Positions 40,140-51,094 of a DNA stretch of 64,000 nt are shown here, piece after piece. A program made the position numbers and the translations under genes. Positions within the stretch are counted from its first letter, which is position 1; each line of letters starts with the position of its first letter. The notes under the pieces were generated by a model that saw only the letters and a program-made list of their open reading frames with translations, ran no database searches and had not been told where the DNA came from. Source of the stretch: Melieria omissa (Eukaryota; Arthropoda; Insecta; Diptera; Ulidiidae); the NCBI GenBank assembly GCA_963971225.1, contig OZ020269.1, forward strand, positions 44,041,264 to 44,105,263. Direction: 5' to 3'.

Positions 40140-41013
40140 CTAGTCTGTAGCAGCAACACTTTTAGCATCGGGAAGTTCATCAACAGCGCTGATTTGAATG
40201 CCATCGCCGCCTTTATGCATTCTAATATACACGGAGCCACGGACTGTAAACGCATTATAGATTGATTTTTTGCGCTTACAAGCAATTGCAGCATGGAGAA
40301 GCTTCCTAGCATCAGGACTAAGGCTCTCATGGATAAAAACATTGACAGCCTTATTTGTACGCCGGCGATAGTCACCAAAGGCCTTCAGTGCACGATTACG
40401 GTCATACGGCGTGTAAAATTTGAGGATCACCAGCGAGTTTGAGTTGTTGGACTTACTTTTTACTCGGAAAACGTCTTTTAGTTGCGGAGATAAAAAGTCA
40501 ATTGAGCGGCAGATCGAGTTAAAGACACTTCTCAGATTTTCTTCTTTAGAGAACGGCACTCCAAACAAGACAGCGTCCGAAGAGTAGTCTAGCACTGAGG
40601 GTTTCTCACCACTTATGTTGTTGCTGGTGTTTCTGACAAATTTATTCAGCTGCTCAGTGAGTTTATCACAACGCGACCCCAGGGCACAAACGCTCTCCTC
40701 TGGTGTAAGAATTTTTCTATCATACTCCGCGCATTTGGCACCAAAAGCACCCACTTCAACTTCGAGCTTGCCAACAATGCGAGCAATTTCGTCAGAGAGT
40801 CGACTAACAAGCTCGTCAGTATGCTGGCGAAGACGATTCTCTCAGCTCCTCTTTCGCATTTGCCTTTAGCCTCTCCTCCAAGGCTAGGAGTTGAGCACAG
40901 TATGTGTTGGCACTACTGCTCCCCGATTTTAGCGTGCTGTCCCCTTTGCCGCTATTCACACGCAAAGCCAACTGCTCACGTTGATGGCGCGTAAGCACAG
41001 GAGTAAAAGTCAT
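40140..41013 (-). pseudogene. LINE K ORF1
   Basis: The likely start is ATG at 41013 (MTFTPVLTRHQREQLALRVN). The first part (to about 40816) contains a coiled-coil-like stretch (LLALEERLKANAKEELRES). The second, in another frame from 40754, contains a Leu/Lys-rich coiled coil (LGSRCDKLTEQLNKFVRN) and a C-terminal RNA-binding-like region (SDAVLFGVPFSKEENLRSVF, LVILKFYTPYDRNRALKAF, RKKSIYNAFTVRGSVYIRM) resembling ORF1p of L1/CR1-type LINEs. One frame change lies near 40800. Confidence 0.65.
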
Positions 41014-41122
41014 TTGCTCAGTATGTGACGATGAGTTAAAAATTGGCACTGGCAACACTGCCCGTAACCGGCAAGCAATCAACGTTGCTAGCCAACGCTA
41101 GATGACGCCTTGCAGCTAAGCT

Positions 41123-41340
41123 TGTGGCAGCACCACCAGGCAGGGAACGATGTGGCAATACCACGTTTGTAAAAGCTTGCAGATGCAACCCTGCGAATGC
41201 AACCAGCTGGACCGCCATTTCCTTGTTTCCGCCTCTTGCTGTTTTGACCACTGGCGCGGATGGAAGTCTTTCATTTGTAATCGTATCAATTTCCTGTAAT
41301 CCTTGACTAAATAAATTAAACAGCCGTTCAGGCGGCCAAA
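41123..41340 (+). repeat. CsRn1 5' LTR
   Basis: Starts TGTGGCAGCACCACC and ends GGCGGCCAAA. It is identical to the 3' LTR except for A/G near its eighth base. Confidence 0.95.
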
Positions 41341-41341
41341 G

Positions 41342-41354
41342 TGGTGACCCCGAC
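41342..41354 (+). promoter_or_regulatory. Primer-binding site, tRNA-Trp type
   Basis: TGGTGACCCCGAC lies one base after the 5' LTR and matches the complement of the tRNA-Trp 3' end. Confidence 0.85.
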
Positions 41355-41446
41355 ATCAGTTAGAACTAATAAAACAAGTAAATTATTGAAGACCGAACGC
41401 AGGTGCAACACAGCAGGAGCAAGCATCTCTACGGGCGCTACACAAA

Positions 41447-42366
41447 ATGCCAAACTCCCATTACCAATTACGCTCTGCGGCCCAATTGGAGGCCATCGAT
41501 GACGACGAGGGAAAGCGTCAACTGCAGGCGGCGCAGACCAGCGTCGAGGTACTGCCGCAGGCAGGTGTTCCGGCGAATCCTCACACCAATTGGCAGCGCA
41601 TGCATGTTCCGCAATTCAACAAGACGAACCCCCAGCTATGGTTCGCCCAACTGGAACGCGCGTTCCGCCTTAGCGACATCACGGCCGACGCTGACAAGTT
41701 TGACTGGGTGGCGATCCACCTGGAGCAGGACGTCATCTTCTGCGTGGAAGATCTGGTGACCACACCGCCGCCGAGGGATAGGTACAACGCGTTGAAGACT
41801 AGGCTGCTGGCGAGGTTTGCGGAGTCCGCTGAAAGCAAGCTGCGCCGATTATTGCAGGGGGGAGATACGGCCGACCTGAAGCCGTCGGAGATTCTAGAGC
41901 ACATGAAGCGCTTGGCGCCAGACCCAGGTAGTGCAGCTATCGTCCGGACGTTGTCCGGCCCCTGCTGACCGTGTGGAAGGAGGAGAGTCTGGATCAGTTG
42001 GCGCACGTCGCCGACAAGATGCTGGAAGCAGTGAACGGGAATTCCATCTGCGCGCTGGCTCCTCAGATAAACGGGGAAGCTGCTCCGACGCCCACAGTAA
42101 ATTCCGTATCAGGCGGCAGCATGTCGCTGGCAGACATCACGACGACGCTCAGGACTCTATCCGACGCCGTGAAGAAGTTGCAGAACGAGATGAAATCCTT
42201 CAAGCGGAGCGGAAACAGATCCACCTCAAGCAGCCGCTCCCCACATCGCGGAGCGCCTGCGGCGGGTGACCGGGCTGAGCCAAGATTGTGTTATTTCCAT
42301 GCGAGGTTCGGCAAGAACGCACGTAGCTGCCGTCCCAATTGTACCTTTTCAGAATCGTCAAACTAG
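41447..42366 (+). pseudogene. CsRn1 gag
   Basis: The first frame (41447-41968) starts MPNSHYQLRSAAQLEAIDDD and carries the capsid N-terminal region (FNKTNPQLWFAQLERAFRL, ESKLRRLLQGGDTADLKPSE). The second frame (41971-42366) continues WKEESLDQLAHVADKM and ends with the nucleocapsid motif [18 protein letters not shown], a C-x2-H-x9-C-x3-C knuckle. A one-base frame change near 41925-41945 separates the two. Gag ends 28 bases inside the pol frame, so pol would need a -1 shift. Gag assembles the cytoplasmic particle and packages RNA. Confidence 0.9.
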
Positions 42367-45300
42367 CGCGGCTGCCGCCAGTCGCGCTGGTCGGCGGCAG
42401 CGTCAACTCAACCAGCCCCCACACGGACATTCCTAGCGCTGCTCGATACGAAACGCGGCTTCATGTATATGACAGATTAAACCATCTTCGTTTCCTCGTA
42501 GACTCGGGTTCAGTGGTGTCGGTCATTCCCCACAGCATAGTCAGCAGTGAGGCCAGACCGAGTGCATTGCAACTGTTTGCGGCGAACCAAACAACGATCC
42601 GGACGTTCGGCAGCCACGCTCTCCAGTTGGACCTTGGGTTACGGCGCGTGTTCAGTTGGTCGTTTATTGTGGCTGACACGCATACGGCGATCATCGGCGC
42701 GGATTTCCTAGCCCAGTTCAATCTGCTCATCGACCTCAAGCAACAACGCCTGATCGACACAGCTACTCGCCTGACAACGCGCGGGAATTTGGTGCACACC
42801 ACCGAGTTCGCCGTGTCAACAATAAACACCGACGAGGACTTCAGAGGGCTCTTGAACGAATTCGTAGACATCACAAGGGCGCCGATGAAGGTCGACCAGA
42901 ACGGCGACGGGGTTCAGTTCCACGACGTCCTGCATCACATCGAGACACGAGGTAACCCAATTGCCGATCGAGCTCGACGCCTGGCGGGTGACAAGCTTGC
43001 AACCGCCAAGGCCGAGTTCAGCCTCCTGCTTGACCAGGGGATTTGCCGCCCGTCGAAAAGCCCCTGGGCTAGTCCGCTGCACATGGTCTCCAAGAAGTCA
43101 GGTGGATGGCGAGCTTGCGGTGACTATCGCAAGTTAAATGCGATTACTGTTCCAGACCGTTACCCCGTCTCACACATACACGATTTTGCCGACCGCCTAC
43201 ACGGTAAAGCAATTTTTTCGACAATCGACCTGGTCCGCGCATATTACCAAATTCCGATGGCGGAGGAAGATGTCCAAAAGACGGCAGTTTGTACACCGTT
43301 CGGCTTGTACGAATTTATGTATATGCCGTTCGGGCTGAAGAACGCCACGCAAACGTTTCAGCGCTTTATGAATGCTATATTCAGGGGCGTTGATTTCGTC
43401 TACATTTACATCGATGACATCCTCGTCATGTCCAGCTCTGCGGATGAGCATGCAGAGCACCTGCGGACCGTTTTTTCCATCCTGCGTCAACACGGTTTAA
43501 CCATAAACGCCAGCAAGTGTCACCTGGGAAGACAGCAAGTGGTGTTTCTGGGATACATCATCAACAGCAGCGGCATACGCCCACCTGAAGAACGTGTAAA
43601 GGCTGTAGAGCAGTACCCGCGGCCGGAGACAGTTCGCGACCTGAGCAGATTCTTGGGGTTCATCAACTACTATCGCCGTTGCATTCCTCATGCATCCGAG
43701 CTGCAAGCGCAGCTAAACGAATACACTCGCAACATGCGAAAAAACGACAAGCGCAAAATCGATTGGACACCCGAGGCGCTACGAGCTTTTGAAAATTGCA
43801 AACAGAGTTTGACCGTCGCCACGCTGTTGGCTCACCCCGCTCCTGACGCCAAATTAGGCTTAGTGTGTGACGCCTCAGATTCAGCCATCGGTGCCGGGCT
43901 GGAGCAGTACGTCGACGAGGCGTGGCAGCCACTGGGGTTTTTCTCACGAAAGTTAAATGGTGCAGAGAAAAACTACAGCACGTACGACCGGGAGCTCCTG
44001 GCGATCTACGATGCCATTCGCTATTTCAAACACATACTCGAGGCTCGAGTATTCGTGATTAAAACGGACCACAAGCCGCTCATCCATGCCTTTAAGCAAA
44101 GGCCCGAGAAGGCATCACCACGACAACTGCGTCACCTGGATTTCATTTCGCAGTTCTCCACTGCCATTGTACATGTGGCCGGGACTGCTAACGCCGTCGC
44201 AGACGCGCTATCACGGGTGGAGGCGATATCGATGCCCACCCACATTACGTATGCCCTACTCGCCGAAAACCAGGTGGCGGACGAGGAATTGCCGACGCTT
44301 CTCCAGGGAGGTACGTCGTTGAAGCTGCAAAAAATTCAGGTAGAAGACAACTCCGTTTTTTGCGACGTCACGACCGGGAACATACGCCCATATGTGCCCC
44401 AAAAACTACGTTACGACGTTTTCGCTGTAGTCCACAGTCTGTCTCATCCGAGTGGCAGAGCAACACTGCAGCAACTACGTCAGAGGTACGTTTGGCCTTC
44501 TATGCGTAAGGATGTCACAGCGTGGGCTCGAGCTTGCCTTCCATGTCAACGCGCGAAGATACACAGGCATAATTCCTTCCAGCCGAACAAGATCGACGTT
44601 CCTGACAACCGCTTTGACCACATCCACCTCGACATTGTTGTTATGCCGCTAGTAGGGGGATTCCGGTATTGCGTGACGATGATCGATCGGTTCGCACGCT
44701 GGCCAGAAGCCGTACCTCTCAAGGACATCTCCGCTGAATCTGTCGTCACGGCCTTCTGGACACATTGGATCTCCAGGTTTGGTTGCCCCAAGACGATCAC
44801 AACGGACCAGGGCGCGCAATTTGAGTCAGCCTTTTTCCAAGGGTTGGCCAAGCTGGTCGGATCTCAACATATACACACAACCGCCTACCACCCCCAGTCA
44901 AATGGGTTGGTAGAGCGTTGGCATCGTTCGTTCAAATCCGCCTTGATGTGCAGTCCCACTATCACTTGGCCCGAGCTGCTTCCAACGGTGTTACTGGGCC
45001 TGCGAACGTGCTACAAAGAAGACCTACAAGCCTCCGCCGCAGACATGCTATACGGCGGGCCACTAAGATTACCTAATGAATTTTTCGAGGAGTTGGACCA
45101 AACCGTCGACCCGCGTGTCTTTCTCAGCAACTTCCGGGAGCATATGCGCAGCATACGTCCAACACCTACCGCCCATCATTCAAGAAAGACTACCTTTGTG
45201 CTGAAGAACTTGTACGATTGCTCACATGTCTTTGTACGTACGGACGCAGTCCGTCAGCCGTTGGAACCACCGTATACTGGTCCCTATGAGGTGGTCGACC

Positions 45301-45482
45301 GTCCAACAGACAGAGTTTTCAACGTTAAAATCAACGGGAAGGTGATAGCATTATCGACCGACAGGTTGAAGCCGGCATTTGTGGTCCGCGGTGATGCCGC
45401 AGCAGGGCCGGAAGTCGCGCCACATTCCATACTACGTACGTATGAACGGGCTAAGCGGGTGAGGTTCCAGGACTCATCGTGA
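42339..45482 (+). CDS. CsRn1 pol polyprotein (protease, RT, RNase H, integrase)
   Basis: The 1047-residue frame is uninterrupted. Protease: [18 protein letters not shown] (D-S-G, about residue 52). [13 protein letters not shown] text [54 protein letters not shown], active site [15 protein letters not shown]. RNase [56 protein letters not shown]. Integrase: zinc region [15 protein letters not shown]...CLPCQRAK, then D in [13 protein letters not shown] in [14 protein letters not shown] and E in [12 protein letters not shown]. All catalytic residues are present. It is translated from the genomic RNA by -1 shift from gag (inference). Confidence 0.95.
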   Translation: MYLFRIVKLARLPPVALVGGSVNSTSPHTDIPSAARYETRLHVYDRLNHLRFLVDSGSVVSVIPHSIVSSEARPSALQLFAANQTTIRTFGSHALQLDLGLRRVFSWSFIVADTHTAIIGADFLAQFNLLIDLKQQRLIDTATRLTTRGNLVHTTEFAVSTINTDEDFRGLLNEFVDITRAPMKVDQNGDGVQFHDVLHHIETRGNPIADRARRLAGDKLATAKAEFSLLLDQGICRPSKSPWASPLHMVSKKSGGWRACGDYRKLNAITVPDRYPVSHIHDFADRLHGKAIFSTIDLVRAYYQIPMAEEDVQKTAVCTPFGLYEFMYMPFGLKNATQTFQRFMNAIFRGVDFVYIYIDDILVMSSSADEHAEHLRTVFSILRQHGLTINASKCHLGRQQVVFLGYIINSSGIRPPEERVKAVEQYPRPETVRDLSRFLGFINYYRRCIPHASELQAQLNEYTRNMRKNDKRKIDWTPEALRAFENCKQSLTVATLLAHPAPDAKLGLVCDASDSAIGAGLEQYVDEAWQPLGFFSRKLNGAEKNYSTYDRELLAIYDAIRYFKHILEARVFVIKTDHKPLIHAFKQRPEKASPRQLRHLDFISQFSTAIVHVAGTANAVADALSRVEAISMPTHITYALLAENQVADEELPTLLQGGTSLKLQKIQVEDNSVFCDVTTGNIRPYVPQKLRYDVFAVVHSLSHPSGRATLQQLRQRYVWPSMRKDVTAWARACLPCQRAKIHRHNSFQPNKIDVPDNRFDHIHLDIVVMPLVGGFRYCVTMIDRFARWPEAVPLKDISAESVVTAFWTHWISRFGCPKTITTDQGAQFESAFFQGLAKLVGSQHIHTTAYHPQSNGLVERWHRSFKSALMCSPTITWPELLPTVLLGLRTCYKEDLQASAADMLYGGPLRLPNEFFEELDQTVDPRVFLSNFREHMRSIRPTPTAHHSRKTTFVLKNLYDCSHVFVRTDAVRQPLEPPYTGPYEVVDRPTDRVFNVKINGKVIALSTDRLKPAFVVRGDAAAGPEVAPHSILRTYERAKRVRFQDSS

Positions 45483-45505
45483 CTCCGTCACTAGAAGGGG
45501 AGTAC

Positions 45506-45723
45506 TGTGGCGGCACCACCAGGCAGGGAACGATGTGGCAATACCACGTTTGTAAAAGCTTGCAGATGCAACCCTGCGAATGCAACCAGCTGGACCGCCA
45601 TTTCCTTGTTTCCGCCTCTTGCTGTTTTGACCACTGGCGCGGATGGAAGTCTTTCATTTGTAATCGTATCAATTTCCTGTAATCCTTGACTAAATAAATT
45701 AAACAGCCGTTCAGGCGGCCAAA
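45506..45723 (+). repeat. CsRn1 3' LTR
   Basis: Preceded by a polypurine stretch (AGAAGGGGAG at 45493-45502). The right target duplication AGCT is at 45724-45727. Confidence 0.95.
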
Positions 45724-46033
45724 AGCTTAAGCGCCCACGCAGCCGCGAACACGGATAGAAGGCAACGCAGCGCAAACCACAACAACAGCAACACAGCACA
45801 AAAACGCAGCAGTCCAGCACAGCAGGCTCCTCGGAAGGCTCGTGAAGAGTTAGGGCTGACAGAAGACCCAGTACTCGATCAGCACAGATGCTCCAGACGT
45901 AGGGCAAGATCCTTGGCACGAAATCTCGAGCTGTCACAAGCTTCCGTTTGGCTTTTGCAAATTTAAAAAGTAGCCAAGAGCACGACCAGAAAAAACACTT
46001 GCACTTGTCACAGCGTTGCCACAAGATTTGGTG

Positions 46034-46405
46034 TTCGCATTCTCCTTTGTGCGATATACGCAGGCAAAGCAGCAAAAACTCCCGCTGCAGCCTGCTTCGT
46101 ACTAATTTTCTTATTTGCACTTATTGCCCCGCATTTTGCTTTGTGCATATTTCAGATCAGCAGCAAGCACTCCAGCTGTTGATCTCCCACTCTTTTACTT
46201 ACACCCATTTCGCATTCTCCTTTGTGCGATCACTGCTGGCTAAGCAACAACACTCCCGCTGCAGCCAACATCCAACAGCACGCACTTTTCCTTCTTTTGC
46301 GTTGCGCATTACACTCTCCCACTTGTATACATTTTCGCGTTTCGCTTTGTGCGATATACGCACGCACAAGCAGCAAGCACTCCCGCTGCTGCCTCCAAGT
46401 GCAAT
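46034..46405 (-). repeat. Tandem monomers in LINE K 5' UTR
   Basis: About four diverged units of 80-120 bp carry the series CGCATTCTCCTTTGTGCGAT, then CAGCAA, then ACTCCCGCTGCAGCC. They begin near 46034, 46130, 46209 and 46330. They lie upstream of ORF1 once CsRn1 is removed, so they may act as promoter repeats (inference). Confidence 0.6.
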
Positions 46406-46733
46406 CACATTTTCGTTTTTTCTGCCTAAGCAATTCCCCTTTTTCGCTAGCAGAAGTAAACAAAGCGTATATAGTGGGACGAGTAACTCTATTTTATATA
46501 ATACTATATAATACTATAAACTAGCCATCAGTACCTAAAAGCTCACTTCTCTATGATGAACCGTTACGAAGTTAGAGAAAAAACAATTTTATCGTATGTC
46601 CACTTCACATTTTTCCTTCATTTTTTGTGCCCGCGACTAGCTATGTGTTACGATAAAATTGCTCTAGTTGCCAAAAGTAAATTTTTAACTTTATTGCAAA
46701 AGTGTGAAATTGAAAATATTTTAATAGTGAAAA

Positions 46734-47300
46734 GTGAATATTATTAATAATAAAACGCTTTTTAATGCTTATGTCCGGTCAGTGCTTGAATATGCGGTTT
46801 TCATTTGGAGACCATATCACAGTGTGCATATAAAACGACTTGAACGAGTCCAGAAAGTGTTTTTAAAATATGCTCTTCGATCTTTGAGATTTGTTGACCC
46901 TGTTCCGTCGTACGGCTCTATGTGCTCCTTATTGCATATCAAGTCCCTCGAAGACAGGAGGAAGATTCTCTCCATGACCTTTGTATTCGATTTAGTTACT
47001 GGTGGTATTGACTGTCCCTTATTGCTTGATAGAATCAACTTTCATGTTCCTGCCAAACAGTTGCGGAATTATGAAATTTTCAATCTTGCCTGCTGTCGTA
47101 CTAACTACGCCCAATTTGCGCCCCTGGCTAGAACTTTGGCTGAAGTTAATTCACTTTATAATTTTATTGATTTTTCATCTTCCAAATTGTCTTTTAAACA
47201 TAGCTTAAACACTTACTTTAAGTAACTAATCTGTAGTTAGTCTGTAAGCTACTTAACTGTACAATAGACTCAAATAAATAAAATAAATAAATATAATTGC
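46734..47300 (+). mobile_element. 5'-truncated LINE, RT C-terminal fragment
   Basis: The plus-strand ORF 46734-47225 encodes the RT thumb and C-terminus (VRSVLEYAVFIWRPYHSVHI, KRLERVQKVFLKYALRSL, NYEIFNLACCRTNYAQFAPL). It is followed by a short UTR and an AATAA/AAATA repeat tail at 47270-47292. It resembles CR1/L2- or Jockey-type LINEs. The 5' truncation point is near 46740. No clear target duplication was seen. The ORF is undamaged for its length. Confidence 0.8.
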
Positions 47301-47708
47301 TGAAGGTTAACAATGGCCTATTTGCAGGAAAAGGTTTTTTTCCTGTACATAGTTACGTATTGAGTAAATTGAAGTTCATTAATTTGATGATAAAATAAAA
47401 AATAATAATGAAGTAAATGCTTTGATAATAAAAAAGTAAAGAAAAAAAGAAATAAAAGTTCTAAAAAAATTTTCTGTTTCGTGCCCAAACCGCAAGGCAT
47501 TATCAACGCTGGTCCCTTATAGTGACAGCGACACAAGTTGTAATGAAGAACCAGAAATTTGTGTAGGAAAGCGGGGAAGGAGAAATAAGAATTTGCCAAA
47601 AAGAGTTGAAAATCAGGCGAACAGCCGAGTTGGCTCACGAATATTTAGATTTAAAATGTGATGGAATGATAAAAGATGTGCTAGTCAAAACAGATGAAAA
47701 ATACAGTA
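47301..47708. other. Unassigned interval with a possible coding scrap
   Basis: Around 47500-47640 the plus strand can be read as LVPYSDSDTSCNEEPEICVG and, in the next frame, RRTAELAHEYLDLKCDGMIK. These look like real protein text broken by a frame change, but I do not recognise the family. The rest is AT-rich. Confidence 0.3.
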
Positions 47709-48344
47709 CAGTGGACGTCCAGTATAACGAACTTTCCATTTAACGAATTATGGATTTAATGTTTGGTTTCGTCAAGTGAACGGTACCTCAATTGTTTTTG
47801 TTACGTTAAAACTTTCAAATTTACGTCAAGTTACCAATATTTTCAAGTTCTGTTTGTATGCATTGTTGATCATTTTCACAGGATTCGTTTTGCGTTCGGT
47901 CGGCGTTTTCTTTTAAAAATTAAAATTTCAATAATCAATCAAGAAAAATGTCCATACAGAAAAGTTGACTTGCGGTAAAGAAGCAATCCGCATCGAAGAC
48001 TTTTCACTGTACACACATAGCCATTTTGTATTTTGAAAATGCTGGAATAAAACATGATATTTTTTAACCTTCTGCCTGTCCTTTGCAGGAAGGAAGGGAG
48101 CGGACATACAAGGTAAAGTCTCTGATTGCGTTCAACCTGGCGAACGCCAGAACGATCCTTGTCCCTGTCCAATCCAAGCTGATGCACAGCCTCCGCGCGG
48201 CCCTTCTGGATAGCTTTTTGGCATCCGCTGAATAGTGAACTAATGTGTGCAGCGAGTCCAATCCCCAGGACTTAAAATTTGGGTTGTGCGCAGGGTTTGG
48301 TGCCCGCCACGGAAAATCATCTACCAATGAAAGCCAAAAAGCAA

Positions 48345-49150
48345 GCCTCGGAAGGAACCCACAATGTTGACGACCACAGCAAACGATTCAAGCACAGACT
48401 TCGCCACCACGTCTCTCGGTTCACTCCGGTGAATGGCTGGCTGGCTTCGATCCGCATCAAAGCTAAATACTTTAGCATCAGCCTAATTTGCGCGCACGCC
48501 CCGACGGAAGAGAAGGACGATGCGACCAAGGATGCCTTCTATGCGAAGCTCGAGGATGTCTACGACAGGTGCCCGGCCCACGACGTCAAAATTGTCCTCG
48601 GGGACTTCAACGCAAAGGTCGGGCGAGAAGGCATCTTTGGCCCCACAGTCGGGCAGTTCAGCCTCCATGGGACCACTTCGAACAACGGTCTGAGGCTGAT
48701 CGATTTCGCCGCGGCACGAAACATGGTAGTTAGTAGCACCAGATTCCAGCACCTCGATATCCACAAGGCCACCTGGTTATCCCCCGATCAATCCACCCGC
48801 AACCAGATTGATCACATTGTGATTGATGGAAGGCATGCTTCTAGCATTCTAGATGTGCGCACGTTCCGAGGACCCAACATCGACTCGGACCACTACCTTG
48901 TTGCAGCCAAGGTACGCATGCGTCTTTGCGCAGCGGAGACCGCAAAACCTAGTTTGCGAAGAAAGCTGGACATCAGTAAGCTGCGATCACAAGGGGTAGC
49001 CGAAGCCTACTCCGCTCAACTCTCCAACCAACTCGGTCGCTCCCCCTCTCCACCTGATGACATCGGCGGATTATGGGCTCACTTATCCCACTCTATGCAC
49101 TGCGCGCCGCCGCAGAAAATGTCCTTAGTTTTCGACGCCCACCACCAAAA
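48345..49150 (+). pseudogene. RTE-like endonuclease, N-terminally incomplete
   Basis: Text resembling the RTE (craniofacial-development-protein-2-like) endonuclease starts about RLRHHVSRFTPVNGWLASIR and includes SLICAHAPTEEKDDATKDAF, KIVLGDFNAKVGREGIFG (D-x-N), STRNQIDHIVIDGRHA and NIDSDHYLVAAKV (the SDH motif). The N-terminal part with the first N and the catalytic E is missing. A one-base frame change near 49100-49125 (in CGCGCCGCCGCAG) shifts into the RT frame. Confidence 0.85.
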
Positions 49151-51094
49151 AACCAATGGTACGATGAAAAGTGTCGCGCAGCCACTGCAGTGAAGAATGC
49201 TGCATACAAGAAGACCCTGCAGTCGGCCGCCACGCGAGCCATGACAGAAAAATACCGGGAGGAGAGGAAGAAAGAGAGGTGCCTTTTTAGACGCAAAAAA
49301 CGGGAGCAAGAAAGGCGCGAGCGTGAGGAAATCGAGGAGTGCAGGAGCAGGAATGACGCCCGAAAATTCTTCCAAAAAGTTAAGCGTCTCACGAAAGGAT
49401 TTAAGCCCGGGGCATCTTCTTGCAGAGACGAAAACGGGGATCTGGTTACGGATGCGCAGGGTGTGCTGAGGTTGTGGAAGGAGCACTTCACCAAGCTGCT
49501 CGCAGGCGACGAAAGGAACAATACCGCCAGTGGTGTAGATGTCCAGATGGCACCAATCGACGACGACGGTGTGGATGTGCCACCGCCCAGCCATGACGAG
49601 GTCCGGGTCGCTATCCAGCGACTCAAGAACAACAAAGCTGCAGGGCCGGATGGGCTACCAGCTGAATTGTTCAAGGCCGTCGGCGGTGAGCTGATTGGGT
49701 GCATGCATCAGCTCATTTACAAAATATGGCTGGAGGAACGAATGCCCAACGATTGGAACCTCAGTGCCCTTTGTCCTGTGCTGAAGAAAGGCGACCCAAC
49801 AATATGCGCCAACTACAGGGGTATCAGCCTACTTCCCATTGCATACAAGGTCCTGACGAGCGTATTATGTGAAAGACTAAAGCCACTCGCCAAGGCGCTG
49901 ATTGGACCTTATCAGTGCGGCTTTAGACCTGGTAAGTCCACCATCGACCAGATATTCACTCTACGCCAAATCCTGGAGAAGACCCATGAGAACCAAATCG
50001 ATACACACCATCTCTTCATCGATTACAAGGCAGCATTCGATAGCCCGATAAGGGATCGCCTATATGCCGCATTGTCTGAACTTGGTATCCGTGCAAAGCT
50101 CGTTAGACTTTGCAGAGCGACGTTGAGCAATACGCGCAGCTCCCTCAAGGTTGGAAGTGACCTCTCCGACCCCTTTGATACCGTTCGAGGTTTCAGACAG
50201 GGCGATCCTTTGTCCTGCGACCTCTTCAACTTCACCATGGAGAATGTTCTGCGCAAGGCCGGTGTACATCGTAATGGCACAATTTTCAACAAAAGTGTCA
50301 AGCTCCTTGCCTACGCTGATGATATTGATGTCATCGGACGTAACAAGCGAGATGTCACCGCTGCCTTTGCGGCTATCGAAAGAGAATCTGTCAAAATGGG
50401 TGTGGTGGTAAATGAGGGCAAGACGAAGTATATGCTGTCTACACGCAGGGACTCGCAGCGGCTAGGGTCTCACGTCGAGGCCGACAGGTATGCTTTTGAA
50501 GTTGTCAAGGAATTCGTCTACCTTGGCACCGCCATCAACAGCAGCAATGATGTCAGTCTGGAGATAAAGCGAAGGATAACTCTTGCCAACAGGTGCTACT
50601 ACGGTCTCGGTAGGCAAGTGAGAAGTAGAGACCTCTCTCGACCGACAAAACTTTCACTCTATAGGACGCTTATCTTGCCCGTGCCCCTCTATGGCGCTGA
50701 AGCATGGACAATGACACGAAACGACATAGCGGCCCTTGGAGTGTTCGAGAGGAAGGTGCTTCGCAAAATCTTCGGCCCTGTTCGTGTTGGTGACGACTAT
50801 CGCATACGAACCAATAACGAGCTGTATGACCCGTATAAGGACATGGACGTAGCGCAGCGAATTAACATCCAGCGGCTACGCTGGCTCGGTCATGTCTGCC
50901 GCATGGACGACGAAGCTCCGGCGAAATAGGTATTCGATGCGATGGTTGGAGGTCGATGGCGAAGGGGGAGGCCGTGTCTCCGGTGGAAGGACCAAGTGGA
51001 AGAGGCCCTGGTATCTCTTGGTGTGACCAACTGGAGAAGGCGCGCGCGAAGCAGAGGCGCCTGGAGAGAAGTTTTGCGGCAGGCCGTAACCCGA
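49120..51094 (+). pseudogene. RTE-like reverse transcriptase
   Basis: The open frame to 50929 carries a long basic linker (KKERCLFRRKKREQERRERE) and RT motifs NNKAAGPDGLPAELFK, ANYRGISLLPIAYKVLTSVL, GPYQCGFRPGKSTIDQIFTL, HLFIDYKAAFDS, GFRQGDPLSCDLFNFTMENV, active site LLAYADDIDVIGR, thumb VPLYGAEAWTMT and RLRWLGHVCRMDD. A TAG at 50927-50929 interrupts the end. The same frame continues FDAMVGGRWRRGRPCLRWKD to about 51094. Apart from this stop and the upstream shift it is intact. Confidence 0.9.

Larger units (their letters stand above)
41123..45723 (+). mobile_element. Full-length CsRn1-clade Ty3 retrotransposon
   Basis: Two 218-bp LTRs (41123-41340 and 45506-45723) differ at a single base and are flanked by AGCT (41119-41122 and 45724-45727). 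The primer site TGGTGACCCCGAC is complementary to the 3' end of tRNA-Trp, the primer used by the CsRn1/Kabuki group. Gag carries the C-H-C-C knuckle typical of that group. Pol is open over 1047 codons. The insertion is very recent and lies in the 5' UTR of LINE K. The only visible defect is one frame change in gag. Confidence 0.95.
36930..46470 (-). mobile_element. LINE K, CR1/L2-like non-LTR retrotransposon split by CsRn1
   Basis: On the minus strand the order is a 5' UTR with tandem repeats (46470-45728), ORF1 (41013-40140), endonuclease (40038-38786), RT (38560-37151) and a 3' end with AAATA-type repeats near 36925-36955. A complete CsRn1 element with TSD AGCT occupies 41123-45727. ORF1, endonuclease and RT are each broken by shifts. 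The short-repeat 3' tail and RT text (YADDLQLYLS) point to the CR1/L2/Kiri side of the tree. Target duplications were not found, so both ends are approximate. Confidence 0.75.

Noticed and set aside
40020..40140. Purine-rich repeats as a regulatory array
   Set aside because: Simple sequence between LINE K ORF1 and ORF2; no structure beyond low complexity.
46586..46660. Short hairpin CAATTTTATCGTA/TACGATAAAATTG as a MITE
   Set aside because: Only 13 bp with a 47-bp loop and no target duplication; could be chance in AT-rich DNA.
48064..48327. Minus-strand ORF at the start of the RTE-like LINE
   Set aside because: It overlaps the MITE end and the LINE's 5' region in antisense, with no recognisable motif.
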